A stretch of 64,000 nt of DNA from Azolla caroliniana (Eukaryota; Polypodiophyta): the NCBI GenBank assembly GCA_043228905.1, contig JBHGNT010000013.1:744001-808000 (forward strand), in the 5' to 3' direction. Positions 36,501-47,753 of the stretch are shown piece after piece. Both the position numbers and the translations under genes were made by a program. A model generated the notes under the pieces. That model did not search any database, was not told where the DNA came from, and was given only the letters and a program-made list of their open reading frames with translations. Every line of letters begins with the position of its first letter. Within the stretch, counting starts at the first letter, position 1.

Positions 36501-37465
36501 GAGAAAACATCCATTCAAGTACATTGGAATCCATGTGAAAAATACAAATAGAATGAAGCACAATTTTTTAATTTTTGAATATTAATTTTTGTGAGAAAAA
36601 CAATTCGAGCATTCTCCATAACACCTTGCTACGGACACACGAATGGAGGAACAACAAATGACCATGAATACTTAAATACGTAAATAAAACTTATAAGAAG
36701 TTTTGTAGGAAATGTGGGTTTGTATCTAATTCCATGGTTGCTCGTCGACATAATGTTTCTAAATTTTGATAAAGGATGCAAAGTTCTTAATTACCTATCC
36801 ATCACCAATCAAACGTTTGCAAGCGGGCAAAAATAATGGGTATAAAATTTTTTTTCCCGAGAAAAAACTATTTCCCATTAGGTAGGTGAATCGCATATAC
36901 AGATAAGGCTATGTACACTCTAAGTTTCTATAGATTCTCTACTATTTACAGGTCACTTTCATATATATTTGGTTATTGTTGTATGCCACCATCAATAAAA
37001 AAAGGTGGGTCAATCGTTGTCCACATAACAACAAACGACTGCCTGACAAAACCTGTTATTTTTCAACAAGCATCAAGACACAACTAGCAAGCTTCTGAAC
37101 ATACCTAGACATTGGTATCACCGAAAGCAATATGGGTGATTTGTTGGCATGCGGGGTAGAGTTGGTGAGGCGGCTAGAAGCACCATTTCGGATGTCCTAA
37201 CCTGAAGTCCACCAATGTTTTGGTTTCCTAGAGTGAGATTAATTGTGCTTGTGCCAACTCTTGAGACTTTGAATCTCCCTATAGTTTTTTGAATTGTGCA
37301 CGCAAGGATACCACTAGATCAATCCATTTAGTCGTGATGGCATCTGCAATTGTGTGTGTTTCCCTTGAGTACCATTTGAGACTTTCCACATGTTCCACAT
37401 ATCGATTGATGCCACAGTTGATCATGCTTTCTACAGATTTCGTGATCCCCAAATTTGCGTACATC
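30600..37465. other. Intergenic DNA, no gene recognised
   Basis: Nearly 7 kb with no recognisable domain, splice-consistent gene, tRNA or retroelement end. Short frames are scattered at chance density. The sequence is AT-rich and probably consists of eroded repeats. Confidence 0.5.
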
Positions 37466-37825
37466 TGTCATGGACGAGTATAATAGAGTAGAACCAAGAC
37501 GAGACTTAGAACTAGGAGATAGAAAAAGAACATGAACTTAACTTATGCTTCTGTAACTGGTGTTGTTCACCTTGATTAGAATCAAGGTGCACCTGAGTAT
37601 TTATACAAGAAGCTAGAGGTATGTATGCTAGCTAGAAATAGAGAATGCATGAGGATGCATGCAAGCTAGGAACTTCCAATGTTCAATCTACCATACATTG
37701 GATTTTATATTACAAGGATGCAAACTTGATGGATGTAGCTTAGTTGGTAGGGTTGCCCAATGGAGACCAGAAGGTCTTGGGTTCAATATCTACCTTCCAT
37801 TGGGGCATGGCATATGTCTATGACA
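37466..37825 (-). repeat. Chromovirus O 3' LTR
   Basis: On the minus strand it starts TGTCATAGACATATGCC right after a polypurine tract (CTTAGGGGGAGGATAA) and ends GTCCATGACA. TATAAATAC on the minus strand (rc near 37593-37601) is the likely promoter. It carries a tRNA-like module in U3 (37736-37790). The partner LTR is 56432-56821. Confidence 0.85.
37736..37790 (+). other. tRNA-like A/B-box module in O LTR, antisense
   Basis: TAGCTTAGTTGG (37736-37747) matches the pol III A-box consensus and GGTTCAATATC (37780-37790) is close to the B box, with tRNA-like spacing. It lies in U3, upstream of the LTR TATA box, on the strand opposite to LTR transcription. A copy occurs at 56753-56807 in the other LTR. 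Confidence 0.65.
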
Positions 37826-38770
37826 TTATCCTCCCCCTAAGGCCACCTCCGAAGATTCACGGCCGGTTTTTGTGGGTACCGTTGATGAAAACCTCGAATG
37901 GCCTCGGGAGCATTTTGTAAATGTGTAACCGGTTCCCACGTGGAGTTCGAAATAGGGTAACCTTTCCATAAGACCAAATATTGAAGTTGTCATCCCGGAA
38001 TTCAAGAAGGATGGTATAGTTCAAGGAAAGAGACATGGAAAACATTGTGAATCTTGAATGTTCTAGGAAGCAATAACAGGAATGCAACTGGGTTGATTCG
38101 CTCGATGATACGGAAGGGGCCTAGCTTTTTGTAGTCTACCATTGCGCAGGGACGAGTGGTGGTGATGTGGTGACGTAGTAGCCAAACCATGTCATTGACT
38201 GCAAAGGTCGACGCGGCCAAGCATTGACGATTATCGTGATCCATATACTGTTTGCCAGCGACACAGAGCTCAAGGGAGAGGTCACAATGGACATCTTGTA
38301 AAGTGCGGGCACACATCTCTGCCGACGGGTTGACGGAAATCCCAGGAATGGAAATGTTGAAACAAGGGTGGAACCCATAGTTTGCAATGAATGGGGAAAC
38401 CTTAGTTGTGGCATGGATACTATTATTGTAGGCAAACTCCTCCATGGCAAGGAAGTCCACCAAATCCTCTTGTTGGTAGTTGACTGTACACCGGAGATAT
38501 TGTTCGAAGATTTGGTTGACTCTTTCGGTTTGGCCATCAGTTTGAGGGTGGTACACTGTTGATGAGTTCACAGAAATCCCGAATGTCTATAGAAGTCATC
38601 GTATGAAGTGGGAGATAAATTGAGAACCTCGATTAGAGGTGACATCCTCGGGTAAGCCGTGTAGACGAATGCCATTTTTCAAAACAATCCGTCGTCTCCT
38701 CCCCCGAAATGGTCTTTGAGCATGGACAAAGTGAGCCATCTTCAAAAACCAATCAATAATCACTAGCACC
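37826..38770 (-). pseudogene. Chromovirus O integrase C-terminal part and chromodomain
   Basis: The minus strand reads VLVIIDWFLKMAHFVHA, then STVYHPQTDGQTERVNQ (integrase core with the third acidic residue), NNSIHATTKVSPF, VNDMVWLLRHHI, LGPFRIIERINPVAF and NVFHVSFLELY. After a frameshift a chromodomain follows: YLVLWKGYPISNSTWEP, then APEAIRGFHQRYP. The chromodomain marks a chromovirus (Tekay/Reina type), where it directs integration to modified chromatin. Stops occur near 38572 and upstream. It is cut at 38770 by a Copia LTR. Confidence 0.85.
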
Positions 38771-39248
38771 TGTCATGGCCACCAATGCGAGGGAGGTCGT
38801 GTAAAGAATCAGATATGATTTTGTGCAGTGGAAGAGATGTGTGTTATGTGTGTGTGCATTTGTGGAAAGAGGAGAGGAGAGGAGAGGAGAGAAACACAAG
38901 ACAGATAAAAGAAGTGAAGTATTCAAGAGGATGTATATTAACAAGGAGAATATGATGTACAAAAATGTAGCATTACAAGGGAAGACAACTGACTCTATAT
39001 GAGGTAGGAGGAGGGTGCTTTATATAAGGTCAAGTTCTCTCTTCATTAAAGACCCACTCTCTCTCTAGAGCTATAGAAGATCATGGGTCATGGGGAATGT
39101 GGAAACTCATTAGTTATGTGTTATAGAATATGATTCTATGACACATAGTTAATGTGTAGAAAGTAGTGGTGACTTTTGACCTTTGAATGTTCATACATTC
39201 TCAAAGGTGTGTTCACACATTGAACTAGGTTGAGCTTGATTCTCAACA
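38771..39248 (-). repeat. Copia LTR (3' end of a minus-strand element)
   Basis: On the minus strand it starts TGTTGAGAATCAAGCTC and ends TTGGTGGCCATGACA. A polypurine tract complement (TGCCCCCCTCAAGCTC) follows on the plus strand at 39249, as in Copia V, to whose LTR it is distantly similar. Only about 55 bases of internal sequence follow before Copia II fragments begin near 39305, so the rest of its element is lost. Confidence 0.75.
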
Positions 39249-39304
39249 TGCCCCCCTCAAGCTCAACTTGGATTAGCTTCATTCGGTTTGAGTAGGTCGT
39301 TCTC

Positions 39305-40080
39305 GATGAAAGATATGGGCCCGGCAAAACAAATCCTGGGAATGCACATTGTTCGGGATCGAGCAAAGAAATTGTTATGATTGTCATAGGAGAAGTATGT
39401 GACAAAAGTGCTCTAGAGATTCAACATGGAAAGCGCGAAACCGGTAAGCTCGACATTGCCAACAAACTTCAAGCTTATCCAATGTCCGAAGGCGAAGACC
39501 GAGAAGACCAAGATGTCAAAAGTCCCCTATGCCTCGGATGTCGGAAACCTGATGTACGCGATGGTCTGTACCAGGCCAAACATCGTATATGCAGTCAGAG
39601 TCGTCAACCGATACATGAGCAATCTCGACAAGGAACATTGGACGATAGTCAAATAGATACTTATGTACCTGAAAGGCACCTCAAGTGTGTGTCTTCGATT
39701 CGGCTCAGGTAACACCACATTAGAAGATATACCGATTCGGACATGTCGGCTGATGCGGATACCAGTCGATCCACGTCCGGATACGTGATGACCTATGTAG
39801 GGGGAGCTTTCTCGTGACAGTCGAGGTTGCAGAAGTCCGTAACACCGTCGATCACGGAAGTCGAATATATGGCTGCAGTAGAAGCCGACAAGAAACCGGA
39901 CAAAATCGACGCCGCGATGTGGGAGGTGATGCACATGAAGACAACGACGTACATACGGTGCTTCATCAACATGAGCCTATACAACAACTTTAATGAAGAG
40001 AACAAGGCTCATGAACTCTAAGAGAAGATCGACATTATGTTTCAAAACAAAAATGCTGTTAATCAGGTTTCGGTATTCCG
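39305..40080 (+). pseudogene. Chimeric Copia fragment: RT/RNase H joined to a gag piece
   Basis: 39305-39890 is a Tork-like RT-to-RNase H fragment (SMKDMGPAKQILGMHIV, VCTRPNIVYAVRVVNRYMS, TDSDMSADADTSRS, ITEVEYMAAVEA) with stops at several points and one frameshift near 39725. From about 39895 the frame passes into PDKIDAAMWEVMH and FINMSLYNNFNEENKAHEL, which resembles a Copia gag (UBN2-like) rather than the rest of RNase H. At 40082 a second Tork-like fragment begins. The junction was made by template switching or nested insertion plus deletion. Confidence 0.7.
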
Positions 40081-40081
40081 G

Positions 40082-42705
40082 TATTCCGGACCTCCTTCCG
40101 ATTGAGGCCACCGATGAGACGTAATGCACCACTAGAGTTGGTGCATACTGATGTGTGTCAAGTGGACACGAAGTCACATGCAGGATCGCAGTACTTCGTG
40201 ACGTTCATAGATGACCACAACCGGAAGCTGTGGGCCACACCGTTGAAGACGAAGGATCAGGTGCTATCCGTCTTTAAAGAGCTCCACACGAGAGTGGAAA
40301 GAGAAACCGGCCGGAAGTTGAAGGCGGTTCGAGCAGATAACGGAGGTGAATACTGGGGGTAGTTCGAGCAGTACTGTCGCTCGAAGGGAATCCGGCTCGA
40401 ATTTACCGTGCCGAAGACGCCGGAACTAAACGGGCTGGCCGAGAGGATGAACCGGACCATAATGGAGAGGGTCTGGAGTATGCTGGCACATGCAAAACTA
40501 CCCAAGAAGTTTTGGGCTGAGGCATTGTCGACGATGACATATGTGATAAACAGATCACCGTCAGTACCCTTGGACGGAGATACGCCGCAGAGAGTATGGA
40601 CCGGTAAGGAAGTGTCCTACCGGCATCTGAAAGTGTTCGGGTGTCTCGCGTATGTGCATGTAGCTAAGGACCGGAGAGGAAAGTTAGATCCAAAGACCCG
40701 GCCATGCATATTCCTCGGTTACGGCGACGATGAGTTCGGCTACCGAGTGTGGGACCTGGTCGATAAGAAGGTATTCCAGAGTCGAGATATTATCTTCATG
40801 GAGGACAAGACGCTCGCCAACTGGGAGTCGGAGAAGAAGATAATGAACTCCGAGTCGACAGGTAAGGATCGATTCTACAATGAGCAGACCCAACCGGCAA
40901 GAGACCGGTTAGCACTCGAGGAACCAACCGTTTATGGTGAGGATACCGAACTGGCAGAAGAAGAAGTAGAGGAAGTTGAAACTGGAACCGGCCAAGACCC
41001 CGAATCGGATTCGGATGAAGATCATATGGAAGAGCCGGTTACCGAAGCCCAAAGATGGAGATATCCTCTCAGAGAGAGAAGGCCCCCCTGGAGATTTCCG
41101 AATGCAGAGCATGTGCTGCTAACCGATGAGGGGGAGCCAGAAAGCTTCGAGGAAGCTAAAAGTGACGCCCATAGCCGCAAATGGTTAAGTGCCATGCAAG
41201 ATGAGATGGATTCCCTGCATGAGAACCATATGTACAAATTGGTGGAGTTGGCGAAAGGAAAGTGGGCACTCCGAAACAAGTGGGTGTACAAGTTGAAACC
41301 GGGAGATGTCGACAACCCCCTGAGATACAAAGCGAGGATCGTGGTGAAGGGGTTTCAGCAGAAGAAGGGCGTGGACTTCGACGAGATATTTGCCCCGGTA
41401 GTAAAGATGACCTCCATCCGGACGGTGCTGAGTATAGCGGCAAGCATGGACCTCAAGGTAGAGTAGCTAGATGTGAAGACGACATTCCTTCACGACGACC
41501 TCGAAGAGGAGATCTACATGCAGCAACCGGAAGGATTCGTGGAGAAAGGGAAGGAGCACCTGGTATGCCGGTTGAAGAAGAGCCTGTACGGACCGAAGCA
41601 GGCTCCCCGACAATGGTACCGGAAGTTCGACTCTTTCATGACCGATCAAGGGTACCACAAGACGTAGGCCGATCACTGCGTGTTTGTGAAGAAGTTCGAA
41701 GGAGGCGACTTCCTGATACTCCTTCTGTACGTGGATGACATGTTGATCGTCGGACGGGACCAAGCCAAAATACAGATGCTGAAGAAGGCTCTCAACCGGA
41801 CCTTCTCAATGAAAGATTTGGGTCCGGCAAGACAGATGCTGGGGATGCATATTATTCGGAACCGGTCAATGAAGCAATTGTGGCTGTCACAGGAGAAGTA
41901 CGCGACAAAGGTGCTTCAGCGGTTCAACATGTCAGATGCGAAACCGGTCGGATCGACACTTTTGGCAAACTGCAGGTTATCCGGTAAGCAAAGCCCGAAG
42001 ACGAAAGCAGAGAAGGCTGATATGATTAAGGTTCCATATGCCTCTGCCGTCGAGAGCTTGATGTACGCAATGGTGTGTACCCGACCAGATATAGGATACA
42101 CAGTCGGAGTGGTGAGCTGGTTTATGAGCAATCCCGGCACGGAGCACTGGAACGTGGTCAAATGGATACTCCGGTACTTGAAGGGCACTTCAAATATGTG
42201 TCTCCGATTCGGCTCCGGTAAACCTCAACTTGACGGTTTTACCGATTCGGACATGTCGGTTGATGTGGATACCAGCCGGTCTACATCCGGGTATGTAATG
42301 ACATATGCAGGGGGAGCTGTTTGGTGGCAGTCGAGGTTGCAGAAGACGGTTGCGTTGTCAACCACGGAGGCGGAGTACATGGCAGCTGTTGAAGCTGGCA
42401 AGGAAATATTATGGATGAAGGACTTCATCGGAGAGCTCGGTATCCGGCAAGATGAATACCAGCTCTATTGAGACAGTCAAAGTGCCATCCACCTTGCTAA
42501 GAATGCGGCCTACCATTCTCGGACGAAGCATATCCAGTGAAGGTATCACTGGATCCGGGAAAGAGTAGATGACCAGGAGTTCGCGCTGACGAAGATCCAC
42601 ACGACCGAGAATGGGTCAGATATGCTGACCAAAGTACTGATACCCGACAAGCTGGATGCATGCCGGAAGCGGATCGGACTAGTAAGACATTCCATGCTGG
42701 AGTGA
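40082..42705 (+). pseudogene. Copia II pol (integrase to RNase H) pseudogene
   Basis: In one frame, from RTSFRL before the integrase (HTDVC, RADNGGEY, LNGLAERMN keep D, D and E), through the linker, RT (LLYVDDMLIVG) and RNase H (TDSDMSVD, LSTTEAEYMAAVEAG) to a TGA at 42703-42705. In-frame stops occur near 40360 (TAG), 41464 (TAG), 41665 (TAG), 42469 (TGA) and 42538 (TGA). Copia I keeps sense codons at these sites. Gag, protease and the 5' LTR are absent. It is a diverged older relative of Copia I, with the same PPT and a related LTR. Confidence 0.93.
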
Positions 42706-42715
42706 AGGGGGAGTT

Positions 42716-43401
42716 TGTTAGGAAACAGGTCCCTCCGGATGGGAAGTGAGAAGAACAGTACTGATGAGCAAACTCGGCCGAGGCCGAAACCGGATGTGGA
42801 GTACCCGACAACGGAAGACTCGGTGAGAACCAGATGAAGAGTACCCGACTATGGAAGACCCGGTGAGAACCGGATGACAAGTGCCAGTCAAGAGCCAGAT
42901 GATGCAAGCCCGGTGAGGAGTGCTCACCGGATGAAGGGACATATTCGTAAATATGTTTTCTGAGAGTCCATCGGGGCTATATTTGTAAATAGCCGAAAAG
43001 TCATATTAGTATAAATATGACTTAGGGCAAACTCTTTTATTTGATGTTGTTGTCGTTCTTGTTGGCACAAAACTAGAGAGCGCGTAACAGTGTACAGAGA
43101 GAGAGAGAGAGAGAGAGAGGAAGAGGTCAGTACCTCTGTTGTAACCGCCGCCTGTGGCGAAGATCGTGAGCGCGAGGTCGTTGCCTCTGTGAGCTCACTG
43201 TTGTAATCATTGTGATATAGTGATAGTTTGGAGTCTGTGGACTCCCGTGGTTTTTCCCTCTCAGGGTTTTTCACGTTAAACATCCTGTGTACTCTTCTCT
43301 CCTTTGTGTTGTGCGTTCATTATCCGTTTTATGTGTTTGATCTTAGACTCGGTTGTGGCCGAGCGTTGTTCATCGGGAGCGTGTAGTTCCTGTCATCAAC
43401 A
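42716..43401 (+). repeat. Copia II 3' LTR
   Basis: AAGGGGGAGTT precedes TGTTAGGAAACAGG at 42716. TATAAATA lies at 43010-43017, a (GA)n tract near 43095, and the end is GTCATCAACA. U3 carries GAGTACCCGAC/GAGTGCTCACCGG motifs like Copia I, but lacks its regular 89-bp repeats. The Gypsy III remnant begins immediately after. Confidence 0.85.
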
Positions 43402-46400
43402 AGTTGGATAGAGGGCGGAGGTGGCATAGCACGATTAGGAATGGAAGAGATGCGACAAGGCTCCAAAAGAGAGCTATGAAAGACTGGGTGAAGCCGCATG
43501 TGCGCTGGAAGATTAAGACGAAAGGTGGCATCATTAATATGTGCAGTGATGAGAAAATGACCTAAGCGCTGATAATCGAGCTCTTCTCACATGGCCGGGT
43601 AGTCTTCATGTGACGACGAAGCAACCATACTTGGTCACCAACCTTGAAAGGAGATTTAAGATGATGGCGATCAGTGTTGGTTTTATGTTGTGCTTGAGCT
43701 ATCTGAAGATGTGAAGATAACGCTAACTAAATTCGATGTAGTCAATGAAGATGATGCTCAACACTAGGGTTTCGAGTGACCTTGGGAAGATCCAAGATAC
43801 AACATCAAGGATGGTTGCCAATGTACGCAAAGAAAGGTGTACCCTTGGTAGAAGTGTGTATTGTGTTATTGTATGCAAACTCAGCGAGATGTAGAATATT
43901 ACTCCAATCATCTTGTTGATAACTAATGAAGCATCGAAGATATTGCTCAAGCGTTTGATTCGTGCACTCTGTTTGGCCATCGGTTTGTGGATGATAAGCC
44001 GAAGAGAGTTTGCAGGATATTTTGAGGCCCACCCATAGGGGCTTCCAAAAGTGAGAGATAAATTGAGGATCACGATCAATAATTATATCGTCTGGAAGAC
44101 CATGATGGTGAAATACTTCACCCATAACGATATCTGCAGTTTCCTGACTACTGATGCTCTTTACACATGGTAAAAAATGTGCCATCTTGGTAAACTGATC
44201 CACTATTGTTAAAATAGTATCAAAACCTTGTGAAGGTGGCAGATTTGTAATGAAATAATAGAAATAGACTGCCATGGCTTGGTTGGAGGCTATAACGGTT
44301 TTAACAAGCCATAAGGATGATGCCTGGGTATTTTGGCTCGACAACAGGTGTCACATGTACGAACATAATCTTTGACAAAATTTTGCAAATGAGGCCACCA
44401 AAACGAGCGCTTCACCAACTCCATGGTCTTGGCAATACCAAGATGTCCAGCCATAGGGGCATCATGACAATGCTCTAATACTTGAAGGCGAGGTGATCCA
44501 TCAGGGACGTAAAGGAGATTCTTGTAAAAGAGTAAGCCATCTTGCCACTTGAATTCTTGATAATGTTGACTCAAAGATGAACTTGGCATTGTGGAGCAAG
44601 ATGCATGGCTTGGACTAATGTGGGCTGAGACATCCTTAGCGAAATCATCAGAGTGAAGTTGTTGCCGAATAGTATCAACAAGGCGTGAGTCCAGCGGTGT
44701 GGCATAAACTGTTGTTGCTTGTAGCTTTGATCGGCCTAATAGAATTTGCTTTTGGTTGTCGATGGCCAGATCTCTAGGTCGAGGTGCGAGATATGAATGT
44801 CGAGATAGAGCATATGGCTTTCCTTATTGCTTCCTAGGGCAGACAACGATCTTGAAATCAAAACGAGTTAGAAACTGTGCCCATCGAGCTTGTCTCCTAT
44901 TTAACACTCGAGCCGTTTGAAAATATGTAAGATTTTTGTGATCACTATAAATGATGATTTTTGTGCCCACCAAGAAATGTCGTCATTGCTCGAAAGAGTC
45001 AACCACAACTAGTAACTCCTTGTCATCCACCTCATAGTTTATCTCCGCAACAGTAAATTTTCTCGAGTGAAACGCGACTGGATGGGACTGCCCGTCCTTG
45101 CCTTGTTGGGATAGGATACTCCCCAATGCAAAGTCTGATGCATCCGCTTCAATGGTAAATGGCTTTTCGGGATCAATATGTGCTAATATAGGAGCTGATG
45201 TGAATGCCTCTTTGAGCTGAGTAAAGGCTGTGTCCGCTTCCATAGTCCAAACAAATGCTTGATTCTTCTTGGTGAGTTGGGTGAGAGGCAACATAATCTT
45301 TGAATAATTCTGTATGAATTTGCGATAGAAGTTAGCAAATCCCAGGAAGCATTGGACGTCTTGAATAGAACGTGGGGGTTGCCATTCCAATATTGTTTTG
45401 AGTTTTGCTGGATCCATGAAGATACCCTTAGATGAAATAGTATAACCTAAGAATTCGACTTGTTCGCTGTCAAAATTATACTTCTCAAGTTTAGCATATA
45501 GACCATACTTTCTTAAGCCTTCAAGTACTTTCCGGACATGTATATCATGCTCCTCCTATGTTTTAGAGTAAATCAACAGATAATCTAAATAGATTATGAG
45601 AAAGATATCTAGAAAATCCCGGAAAATGTCATTTGCCATATATTGGAAAACTGCGGGTGCATTTGTGAGCCCAAAAGGCATGACTGTATACTCAAAATGA
45701 CCATAGCGAGTGCGAAATGCCGTTTTCCACTCATCTCCCGGTCGAATGCGAACAAGATTATATGCACCCTTTAAATCAATCTTTCTAAAATGTTTTGCCC
45801 CACCAATGCGCTCTAAAAGACTGGAGATTAAAGGAAGAGCTTACCTATTTCTTATGGTGACTTTATTTAATCCCCGATAGTCCACAACCAAACGAAGCGA
45901 CCCATCCTTTTTCTTCACAAAAAATATAGGAGCACCGGCTGAAGACTTTGAATGTCGAATAAACCCATGTGCAAGATTCTCCTCGATGTATTCTCGAAGA
46001 ACCTCAAGCTCAGTTGGTGACAGATTGTAGATCGGACGCCACGGTGGCTCTTTTCCTAGTTGGAGGTCAATGGGATAATCATACGACTGATGCTTTGGAA
46101 GTACACTAGCTTTGACTTTGTCGAAAAGATCAGCATATTCTTGACATTTTTCGGGAATTTGGATGTCTGAATTCTCTTGAGTGGCACTAGAAGGTGTCAC
46201 TGATATTGCAAACAAAAAAACTTCCTCCTTTCCTACCATTTGGAACATTTGTTGCAATGTGATAGTTGCGATTTGGTGAAAAGGAGATGGTGCACTGGTA
46301 GAACTATATTCTTTAAGGGAATAGTCCTGGGTTCGATCCTTAGCAATGATGTTTTCTGTAGAAGGGCACCAAATTTCTCGCCTCCTCCAATCAATTCGTG

Positions 46401-47275
46401 GGTTATGTAGCTCGAACCATGGCAAACCAAGGACAATTGGATGCTCGAGGCTACGGATTATATTAAAGGAAACTACACATCCTAAATCACCTAAGAGCAT
46501 ATGTATTGGCTCAGACTCTTCGAATATCTTCACGGAAGCTATGGAACGTCCATCAATCACTCCTACGGAAACTGGGCAAGGAAGTGTATGCAAGGATATT
46601 TGATGTTTTTGGGCAAAATCTCTATCCATGAAACAAGAATTGGCTCCGGTATCTAAGAGGGCTTGGACGTGAAGTTGGCAACTCGGTGTCCTAACTTGTA
46701 CTTGGGCTGAGAAGACTCTACTAACATGCTTGGATGAAATGGAACCTACACTTAGTTGTACAGAGCTAGGGTTGTCCAACCAAATGGCTCCTATTTTGGC
46801 CGGACTTATTCGTTTGACTCCTCTTCTAATTGTCTTAGGACCTCAAACTTACTGGACAAGGGTGGATTATTCGTAATATGAGAATCACTAAGTGCTTCTA
46901 AAATGTTGGACTCATTTTTACTGTCATAGTGAATGTGATTTACTTGACGTCTCGGCCTACGGGAGCAATGAATCACTATGTGTCATGGACCTCCGCAATA
47001 TAAGCACAGATGGTTTGCTCGGTGTCGTTTCTTCTCTTCTTCTGACAATGGTCCTTGACGTTGGGTCATATCGATCTCCATGGGCGTCGGCCTATCCATT
47101 GGGGTTGGGCTACGTGTTTGCCTTGGGGTTGGAGCAGGGCTATACGTTTGCCTTGGAGACGATTGCGTCGTTACTGATGCATAAGTTGGTGTGTATCTTG
47201 ATCTTGTTATTTGTTGTTGTCGCTCACATCGACGCTCAAAAAGACGCTTATCACACCGTATTGCTCGAATCAAAC
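43402..47275 (-). pseudogene. Gypsy III chromovirus gag-pol pseudogene
   Basis: Minus strand, in order: gag C-terminal part (RAIRCDKRLFERR near 47260; HLCLYCGGP half knuckle near 46985), protease ([13 protein letters not shown] near 46655), RT ([33 protein letters not shown]), RNase H region (KPFTIEADASDFALGSILSQ near 45160), integrase zinc region (HDAPMAGHLGIAKT, CDTCCRAK) and core (DTILTIVDQFTKMAHFLPC, HHHGLPDDIIIDRDPQFIS, YHPQTDGQTECTNQ), then VGDQVWLLRRH near 43640. Sequence motifs are Tekay/Del-like. Stops occur near 45841 (after VTIRNR) and 45556. The RT active site reads YLDY instead of YLDD. The 3' end and 3' LTR are cut off by Copia II at 43401; gag N-terminus is missing. Confidence 0.92.
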
Positions 47276-47448
47276 TATCAGAACCAAGAGAAAAGATAGA
47301 GTGTAAAGAGATCACAACAAGAGAAGAATGAAGTGATAAGAGAAGAATGAATGTATTAATAAGATGGAATGAAGATGGATACAAGATAGGCAACAAAAGA
47401 TTAAGACTGGTGTTGATTCGAATTGGTTTGAGAAGAATTATATGTCTA

Positions 47449-47456
47449 TATTTATA
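47449..47456 (-). promoter_or_regulatory. TATA box of Gypsy III LTR
   Basis: The minus strand reads TATAAATA in the context ACCTATAAATATAGAC. It lies about 30 bases downstream of the nearest HSE-like site, in the sense of transcription. Confidence 0.6.
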
Positions 47457-47486
47457 GGTTCCTATAGCCTAGTGATTTCTATAATG

Positions 47487-47600
47487 TTCTAGAATGTTCT
47501 AGACCTAGAATATTCTAAGAAGTTCTAGGATATTGTAGAATGTTCTAGACCTAGAATATTCTAAGATGTTCTAGGATATTCTAGAATGTTTTAGAATGTT
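47487..47600 (-). promoter_or_regulatory. Cluster of heat-shock-element-like motifs
   Basis: A perfect three-unit site TTCTAGAATGTTC (TTCnnGAAnnTTC) is at 47487-47499. Further inverted pairs are GAATATTC (47508-47515), GAATGTTC (47538-47545), GAATATTC (47554-47561) and TTCTAGAA (47579-47586), plus weaker GAAnnTT units to 47600. Two 46-bp tandem units (47495-47540 and 47541-47586) carry most of them. nGAAnnTTCn arrays are the binding sites of heat-shock factors in all eukaryotes. Function in this LTR is inferred. Confidence 0.65.
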
Positions 47601-47666
47601 TTAGAACATTTACAATAGTCAGTTTTTTATAAGAAGTAGCTTTTATTATTTCATATGATTATATGC

Positions 47667-47720
47667 TATCTTAATGGTTAGGTTCTTGATTATGTATTAC
47701 AAGGTCTTGGGTTCAAGCCC
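47667..47720 (+). other. tRNA-like A/B-box module in Gypsy III LTR, antisense
   Basis: TATCTTAATGG (47667-47677) resembles an A box and GGTTCAAGCCC (47710-47720) a B box. It is on the plus strand, while the LTR promoter is on the minus strand, about 220 bases upstream of the TATA box. Confidence 0.55.
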
Positions 47721-47753
47721 AAGTGAAGTCATGATGCTTATGTATTCATTACA

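Larger units (their letters stand above)
47302..47753 (-). repeat. Gypsy III LTR with heat-shock-element-like array
   Basis: On the minus strand the proposed LTR starts TGTAATGAATACAT and ends GAGATCTCTTTACA. The upstream edge is supported because the RT frame of chromovirus O runs up to exactly 47754. It contains a tRNA-like module (47667-47720), the HSE-like array (47487-47600) and TATAAATA (rc of 47449-47456), in that order along the direction of transcription. The downstream edge is less certain; gag coding begins within 30 bases, so leader and primer site are deleted. Confidence 0.6.

Noticed and set aside
44966-47299. Plus-strand frames over the Gypsy III region (for example 46892-47299)
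   Set aside because: They are shadows of the minus-strand gag-pol, whose motifs are unambiguous.
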